64,000 nucleotides of DNA. Origin: Vulcanimicrobiota bacterium. GTDB lineage: Bacteria; Vulcanimicrobiota; Vulcanimicrobiia; Vulcanimicrobiales; Vulcanimicrobiaceae. This document shows, piece after piece, positions 59,775 through 64,000 of the stretch (position 1 is its first letter; each line of letters starts with the position of its first letter). The stretch is taken from contig PLWS01000002.1 of the NCBI GenBank assembly GCA_003151115.1, positions 434,001 to 498,000 on the forward strand. Direction: 5' to 3'. Position numbers and translations under genes: made by a program. Under the pieces are notes generated by a model. The model was not told the DNA's origin. It did no database searches and worked only from the letters and a program-made list of their open reading frames with translations.

Positions 59775-60643
59775 ACGTTGCTGCAAAAAAGGGCGTCGTG
59801 GCGCTCTACATCGACGCAAAACGTGAGAACTCGCGCGCACTCGGCGTGCGGGTTGCCGAGCGCTTTCAAGGTGCCGGTTACACCATCTGCCTGTGTCCGG
59901 GTTCCGATCCCGGCCTGCCCATTGCATCAAGTAACGCGAAGATCGCCGATGCCGCATTGCTGGTCACCGTCGGCGGCGACGGCACGCTTTTGCGCGCGGC
60001 ACGCATCGTCATCGAAGACGGCATTCCGATCATTGGGATCAATACCGGCAGGCTTGGGTTTCTCACTGAATTCGATGAAGATGATCCGCGCATCGAAAAA
60101 CTCCCCGAGTTGCTCGCCCGCGGTTTGGAGATCGAAGAGCGTATCGCACTGCAGGCGCATTACGAGGGTCGCAAATTTTTTGCGCTCAACGATGTCGTCG
60201 TGCGCAAAGGCGAAGTCTCGCGGATCGTGCCGTTTGGTCTACAACTCGGTGAAGAAGAGGCGGCGCACATTCCGGCCGATGGCATCTGCGTGGCCACGCC
60301 CACCGGCTCCACCGCGTACTTTCTATCGGCCGGCGGCTCGATTATCTCGCCGCACGTCGATGCTTTCGGTATCGTGCCGCTCTTGCCGCACACGCTGTTT
60401 TCCCGCCCGCTCATCGTGCCGACGAGTTCGCGCATTCACATCAGCTGCGACTCGGAGATCGTGCGCGCACAACTGGAATGTGACGGCGATGCCGTGAGCG
60501 AGATAGCGCCCGGCGGCACGGTCGTCATCGAGCGGCATCCGCGCATGGTGCGCTTCGCGCGCACATCCCCGTTGCATTTCTTCGAGCGTCTCGAAGATAA
60601 GATGCGGTGGGGCGTTTCGATCAAAGATCGCCGGCGAGCGTAA
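59771..60643 (+). CDS. nadK: NAD kinase
   Basis: The 290-residue protein has the GGDGTLLRAARI motif (68-79), IIGINTGRLGFLTEF and ATPTGSTAYFLSAGGSIISP, the NAD kinase set. It makes NADP from NAD and ATP. recN starts two bases after its stop. Confidence 0.94.
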   Translation: MNVAAKKGVVALYIDAKRENSRALGVRVAERFQGAGYTICLCPGSDPGLPIASSNAKIADAALLVTVGGDGTLLRAARIVIEDGIPIIGINTGRLGFLTEFDEDDPRIEKLPELLARGLEIEERIALQAHYEGRKFFALNDVVVRKGEVSRIVPFGLQLGEEEAAHIPADGICVATPTGSTAYFLSAGGSIISPHVDAFGIVPLLPHTLFSRPLIVPTSSRIHISCDSEIVRAQLECDGDAVSEIAPGGTVVIERHPRMVRFARTSPLHFFERLEDKMRWGVSIKDRRRA

Positions 60644-60644
60644 G

Positions 60645-62333
60645 GTGCTGCGGCGGCTGAGCATAGCCGACTACGAACTGATCGCGGGAGCGGAGATCGA
60701 CTTCGCGCCCGGCGCGACGATGTTCACCGGCGAGACTGGGTCCGGCAAAACCATGGTACTTGGCGCGATCGCATTTGTTCTGGGCGAACGCGCCGGGGCC
60801 GACGTCGTGCGCCGCGGTGCGGCCAAAGCGGCGGTGACGCTCGAATTTGAACCGGACAAGAACCTTCGCGAAAGACTTTGTGCCGATGGTTTTGAGTTCG
60901 ACCCAGACGAAGACGCGACAATTTCGCGTGAACTAAGCGAGAGCGGTAAATCCGTTCTCCGCTTAAACGGGCGGCCGACGACTGCGGGCTACGTCCGCGA
61001 GCTCGCAGCGGAACTCGTCGACATCGTCGGGCAGCACGAAGCGCAGCGCCTGCTGGCGCCGGCCTACCATTTGGAGCTGCTCGACCGGTTCGGCGGCGAT
61101 GCGCTCTTCAAGGTGCGCGAAAGCGTGGCATCGTTACACGCAGGTGCCGCCAAACTGGCCGGCGACCTGCGCAACTTAAACGAAGGCGAGCGGCGCGCGC
61201 AAGAACGACACGCCTTTGCAAAGTACGCGCTCGACGAGATCGAATCTGCCGCGCCCGGCGCGGGAGAAGACGATCGCCTGAGCGAGCGCCGGCGGTTTTT
61301 AGACAACGTCGAAAAGATTGCGCTTGCATTGCGCAGCGCGCACGATGCGCTCGCCGGAGAAAATGCGTCGGCATCGGGAGCGCTTGGAGCCGCGAGTGCC
61401 GCGCTACAGCAGCTGCGCGGGCTCGGCGAAGGGCTTTCCGAGATGGCCCAGAGCGCGAACGCGCTGCAAAGCGAGGCCAACGAACTTGCCGTTCGCATCG
61501 CGCGCGAACTGGATGCCACCGAATTCCAACCGGCGGAGCTGGAGACGATCAACGGCCGGCTCGAAGCGCTCGACACCCTCAAGCGAAAATATGGCGGCTC
61601 GATAGAGGCGGTGCTCGCTTCAGCCGAAGAGTTTCGCAACGACGTCGACCTTTTCAGCAACGCCGGCGAACGGAAAACGCAGCTCGAACGCGATTTCCAA
61701 TCGGCGCAAAGCGAGTTACGTAAAGCTGCAGGCGAGCTCTCGAAGTTGCGGAGCGGCGCCGCCGATCGTTTGCGAAAATCGGTCGAGAAAGAGTTGCAAG
61801 ACCTCGCGTTGCCCTCGGGCCGTTTTGGCGTTCGATTTGAACCGCTTGGTGAGATCGCGGCTACCGGAGCCGAACGAGCCGAATTTCTTTTTGCAGCCAA
61901 CAAAGGCGAGGAAGAACGGCCGCTCGCGCGAGTTGCTTCGGGCGGCGAACTCTCACGGGTGCTCTTGGCGCTGATCGTCGTATTGGCCGGCAAGCGCGGA
62001 AAAACAGCGCTCGTGTTCGATGAAATCGACCTTGGGATTGGCGGCGCTACGGCCACCGCCGTCGGCGTGCGCTTGGGACGCCTCGCGCGCGAAGCGCAGG
62101 TAATGTGCGTCACCCATCTCGCGCAGATCGCTGCCTGGGCCGACGAACACTACGTGCTGGAAAAAACCGAGTCGCGTGCTGCCACGACTATTTCGGTTCG
62201 CAGAGTTGACAAGGATGCCGAGCGCACGAGCGAACTGGCCCGCATGCTTTCCGGCGAAACGCATGACGCGGCGCTAAAACACGCGCGAACATTATTGCGA
62301 CAAACAACCGAACGGAGGTCGGCAATTGCGTAG
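60645..62333 (+). CDS. recN: DNA repair protein RecN
   Basis: The 562-residue SMC-like ATPase (GTG start) has Walker A GETGSGKT (29-36), long coiled coils around residues 155-380, then ASGGELSRVLLALIVVLAG (signature), VFDEIDLGIGGATATAVG (Walker B) and CVTHLAQIAAWADEH. RecN helps hold broken DNA ends in recombination repair. The small gene at 62326 starts within its last codons. Confidence 0.94.
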   Translation: MLRRLSIADYELIAGAEIDFAPGATMFTGETGSGKTMVLGAIAFVLGERAGADVVRRGAAKAAVTLEFEPDKNLRERLCADGFEFDPDEDATISRELSESGKSVLRLNGRPTTAGYVRELAAELVDIVGQHEAQRLLAPAYHLELLDRFGGDALFKVRESVASLHAGAAKLAGDLRNLNEGERRAQERHAFAKYALDEIESAAPGAGEDDRLSERRRFLDNVEKIALALRSAHDALAGENASASGALGAASAALQQLRGLGEGLSEMAQSANALQSEANELAVRIARELDATEFQPAELETINGRLEALDTLKRKYGGSIEAVLASAEEFRNDVDLFSNAGERKTQLERDFQSAQSELRKAAGELSKLRSGAADRLRKSVEKELQDLALPSGRFGVRFEPLGEIAATGAERAEFLFAANKGEEERPLARVASGGELSRVLLALIVVLAGKRGKTALVFDEIDLGIGGATATAVGVRLGRLAREAQVMCVTHLAQIAAWADEHYVLEKTESRAATTISVRRVDKDAERTSELARMLSGETHDAALKHARTLLRQTTERRSAIA

Positions 62334-62796
62334 CTCGCTAAACGTGTGCACTTTCGCCCTCATACTGTTCCTTGGCCTGACAGCGTCGGGACCTTCGGCA
62401 GAGCGCCCAGACGTAACAAAAGCGTACAAGCTCATCACGCTTCCTTATAGCCAAGTGCAAATGAAGATTCCCGCTGGAGCGAATTTGGAACGCGAAAGAA
62501 TCAATTGGGAGACCGATAGATTCGATCTCTTGTTACAGGGCGATGAATTAATCCAAATATTACTTGGTGGCGGCGCGCATGATCTGCATGGCCTACGAAA
62601 GATCTGCCTCAACGGGAAGCGCGCGTGGGACTCAGGTCAATTGAATGGTGCGAGGACTGTCGTGTTAGGAAATCCTGGAATGGATAGTATGGAACTGAGT
62701 TATACTGGACTTTCTCAAGTCGCGCGACGCGTGGCCGATGCCGTGATCGCTTCGGTCCGATATAATGAGGGTGGCTACTCGTGCAAAGCGAGCTAG
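62326..62796 (+). CDS. Exported protein of unknown function, low GC
   Basis: The 156-residue protein (TTG start overlapping the recN end) has a signal peptide (NVCTFALILFLGLTASGPSA) and a mature part with YKLITLPYSQVQMKIPAGAN, LLLQGDELIQILLGGGAHDL and LSQVARRVADAVIASVRYNE. No family is recognised. GC content is lower than recN's. Confidence 0.6.
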   Translation: MRSSLNVCTFALILFLGLTASGPSAERPDVTKAYKLITLPYSQVQMKIPAGANLERERINWETDRFDLLLQGDELIQILLGGGAHDLHGLRKICLNGKRAWDSGQLNGARTVVLGNPGMDSMELSYTGLSQVARRVADAVIASVRYNEGGYSCKAS

Positions 62797-62865
62797 CGAG
62801 CGGCGGTACGCTCTGGCGTAAGCTCTAAGTGAGCTCTCAGCAAATGCGGGTACACATCCAACGCA

Positions 62866-63480
62866 ATGGTGGAGATACGCCGAATCCCCGTCCTCGTGCT
62901 CGCATTTGTCGGATTCTGCGCGGCGGTCCCAAGCGGATCCGTGGGCCAGATCTTGCAGCGGCTCGCTTCCAACCCGTCGGCGCCGAGCCAATATACCGCG
63001 AATGTTCAAGTCCGCATGCATATGCGCGGTTTCCCCTGGATTACCAAGACCGTGAGCGGCAGCGAAGTCTACAAGCATCCCGGCTTTTACCAGTTCGCTT
63101 TTAAAGACGCGCCCAAATCGCTCGACCAGCTGAGCGGTTTGGAAGAAGACCTCGCCGATCCGAAAGCATGGCCCCAACGCTATAACGTCTCGTTACTTGT
63201 TCCGGGGTCGCCCACAGTCGAGCCGGTTGTTCGGCTTGTGCCAAAAACCGTGAAGCTAGTCAAAACGCTGGACATCACAGTGGATATGGCTAGGGCGCAT
63301 ATTGACAAAGCCGTTTGGTCGCGCACCGACGGCGGCACGATTACAATGACGCAGAAATATAACACCGTTGCGTCGCGTGAGGTCGTTTCCGAACAAGATG
63401 CGGCCGTGCGCATTCCTAGCATGTCCGCGGACGTCACCGCTACGTATAGTGGCTTCAACGTCGATAGCGGTACGCACTAG
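62866..63480 (+). CDS. Exported LolA-like protein
   Basis: The 204-residue protein has a signal peptide (IRRIPVLVLAFVGFCAAVPS) and a mature beta-rich part: SQYTANVQVRMHMRGFPWIT, SGSEVYKHPGFYQFAFKDAP and later TDGGTITMTQKYNTV. The half-barrel pattern of alternating strands recalls the LolA/outer-membrane lipoprotein-sorting family, though the match is weak. It would act in the periplasm. The ATG at 62866 or GTG at 62869 are both possible. Confidence 0.6.
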   Translation: MVEIRRIPVLVLAFVGFCAAVPSGSVGQILQRLASNPSAPSQYTANVQVRMHMRGFPWITKTVSGSEVYKHPGFYQFAFKDAPKSLDQLSGLEEDLADPKAWPQRYNVSLLVPGSPTVEPVVRLVPKTVKLVKTLDITVDMARAHIDKAVWSRTDGGTITMTQKYNTVASREVVSEQDAAVRIPSMSADVTATYSGFNVDSGTH

Positions 63481-63512
63481 CCTGCGGCTTTCGACTCGCT
63501 TCGCTCGCTCAA

Positions 63513-63560
63513 GCGTGGTTCGACTACGCGCATCGAAGATGCGCTGCTCACCATGACACC
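63513..63560 (-). repeat. REP-type repeat unit between convergent genes
   Basis: On the minus strand this unit reads TGTCATGGTGAGCAGC, a hairpin GCGCATC/GATGCGC, then GTAGTCGAACCACGC, the GGT/ACC form of the family seen at 321-361. It lies between the LolA-like gene and the pyruvate kinase 3' end. Partly related degenerate sequence continues to about 63480. Confidence 0.65.
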
Positions 63561-63588
63561 CTTTTGATGCCGCCCTTACAACACAGGG

Positions 63589-64000
63589 TTACGGTATCTG
63601 GTGGATTTTTAGCAGGTTCGTGCCGCCGGCGCCGACCGGCATGCCGGTCGTGAAGGCAACGCAGTCGCCGTTGCTGACGAGTCCTTCCGAAAGCATGCGT
63701 TGTTCCATGATGTGCAGCAGCACGTCGATCGACGAGTAGCGCTCGATCACGAGCGACTCGATGCCCCACAGCAGCGCCAGCCGACGCGCGACTTCAGGAA
63801 GCGGCGTGAGCGCGATGATCCGGGCCTTCGGCCGGAATGCCGAGATGTGGTGCGCGGCATTGCCCGTTGTCGTGCCGGTCACGATGTAGGGTAATTGCAG
63901 TTCGGCGCTCGCTCGCGTTGCGGCTTCGGCGATCGAGGTTGCGATGTCGGGCGTTACGCCCTCCAGCCGCCGCAGCTGCAACCGTTCGTGCGGATATTGC
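63589..64000 (-). CDS. pyk: Pyruvate kinase, C-terminal part (cut by window edge)
   Basis: Only the last 137 or so residues are present, read from the right edge to the stop at 63589. They include ELQLPYIVTGTTTGNAAHHI, SAFRPKARIIALTPLPEVAR and LLWGIESLVI, the C-terminal allosteric domain of pyruvate kinase, ending with TGMPVGAGGTNLLKIHQIP. The catalytic barrel lies outside the window. It converts PEP and ADP to pyruvate and ATP in glycolysis. Confidence 0.93.
   Translation of the reverse strand, partial: QYPHERLQLRRLEGVTPDIATSIAEAATRASAELQLPYIVTGTTTGNAAHHISAFRPKARIIALTPLPEVARRLALLWGIESLVIERYSSIDVLLHIMEQRMLSEGLVSNGDCVAFTTGMPVGAGGTNLLKIHQIP

Noticed and set aside
1-64000. CRISPR arrays, complete IS elements, rRNA genes
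   Set aside because: No regularly spaced direct repeats, transposase genes or rRNA sequence were found in the window.

Overview
The window is about 64 kb of high-GC (roughly 60-65%), very gene-dense bacterial chromosome. The cell is a diderm: there is a beta-barrel porin, an ExbB/ExbD/TonB cluster and a LolA-like protein. Gene order and style (tilS-hpt-ftsH, 3D-domain protein next to rsmA, many 4-base start/stop overlaps) would fit Candidatus Eremiobacterota/WPS-2 (Vulcanimicrobiota) or a neighbouring terrestrial phylum, but that placement is inference. No complete mobile element, CRISPR array or phage is visible; almost everything is chromosomal housekeeping.

Layout. 1-524: end of a PLP decarboxylase and a cluster of palindromic repeats. 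524-5870, minus strand: an apparent operon led by an M-box Mg2+ riboswitch, with an MgtE_N/CBS protein, an Nramp-like transporter with altered metal-site motifs, a PucR-type regulator and a glutamine synthetase. 5870-11215: Crp/Fnr and STAS regulators, an inositol monophosphatase, and a tryptophan-catabolism operon (tryptophan 2,3-dioxygenase, kynureninase, MATE exporter). 11280-18716: orphan small genes, tRNA-Ser(UGA), an HNH nuclease, a 7TM/GAF protein, an ammonium channel and a porin. 18682-29958: peptide-binding lipoprotein, MgtC, serS back-to-back with moeA, then hisC through smpB, tilS, hpt and ftsH. 29955-39624: two M16-like proteins, several glycosyltransferases, CPBP protease, rsmA, 3D-domain protein and alkyladenine glycosylase. 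39699-47550: rho, a pseudouridine synthase, DAHP synthase, TPR protein and the ExbB/ExbD/TonB energiser. 47767-63480: a long co-directional run covering uppP, molybdopterin genes, folate genes (folC-folP-folB-folK), biotin carboxylase, nusB, PBP1A, xseAB, tlyA, nadK and recN. The end of a pyruvate kinase closes the window.

Strongest unexplained signals. (1) Two roughly 150-160 nt elements downstream of rho (41317-41475) and of the TonB cluster (47564-47712) share an unusual secondary structure: a 22-23 bp closing helix and an apical helix that differ in sequence but still pair, around identical core motifs and the same AUGGAC loop. They look like an undescribed structured RNA or hairpin element. 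(2) Three downstream genes lack any ATG/GTG/TTG start where their conserved N-termini require one. Each has an NTA codon (GTA, GTA, CTA) overlapping the upstream TAA stop, the same geometry as the ordinary NTGA overlaps used throughout the window. (3) The protein encoded next to biotin carboxylase looks like a BCCP but has lost the biotinylated lysine. (4) The M-box supports a Mg2+ role for the Nramp-like transporter and may place glnA in the same transcript. (5) A palindromic repeat family exists in two forms with compensatory base changes, and one copy supplies the stop codon of one gene and the start codon of smpB.
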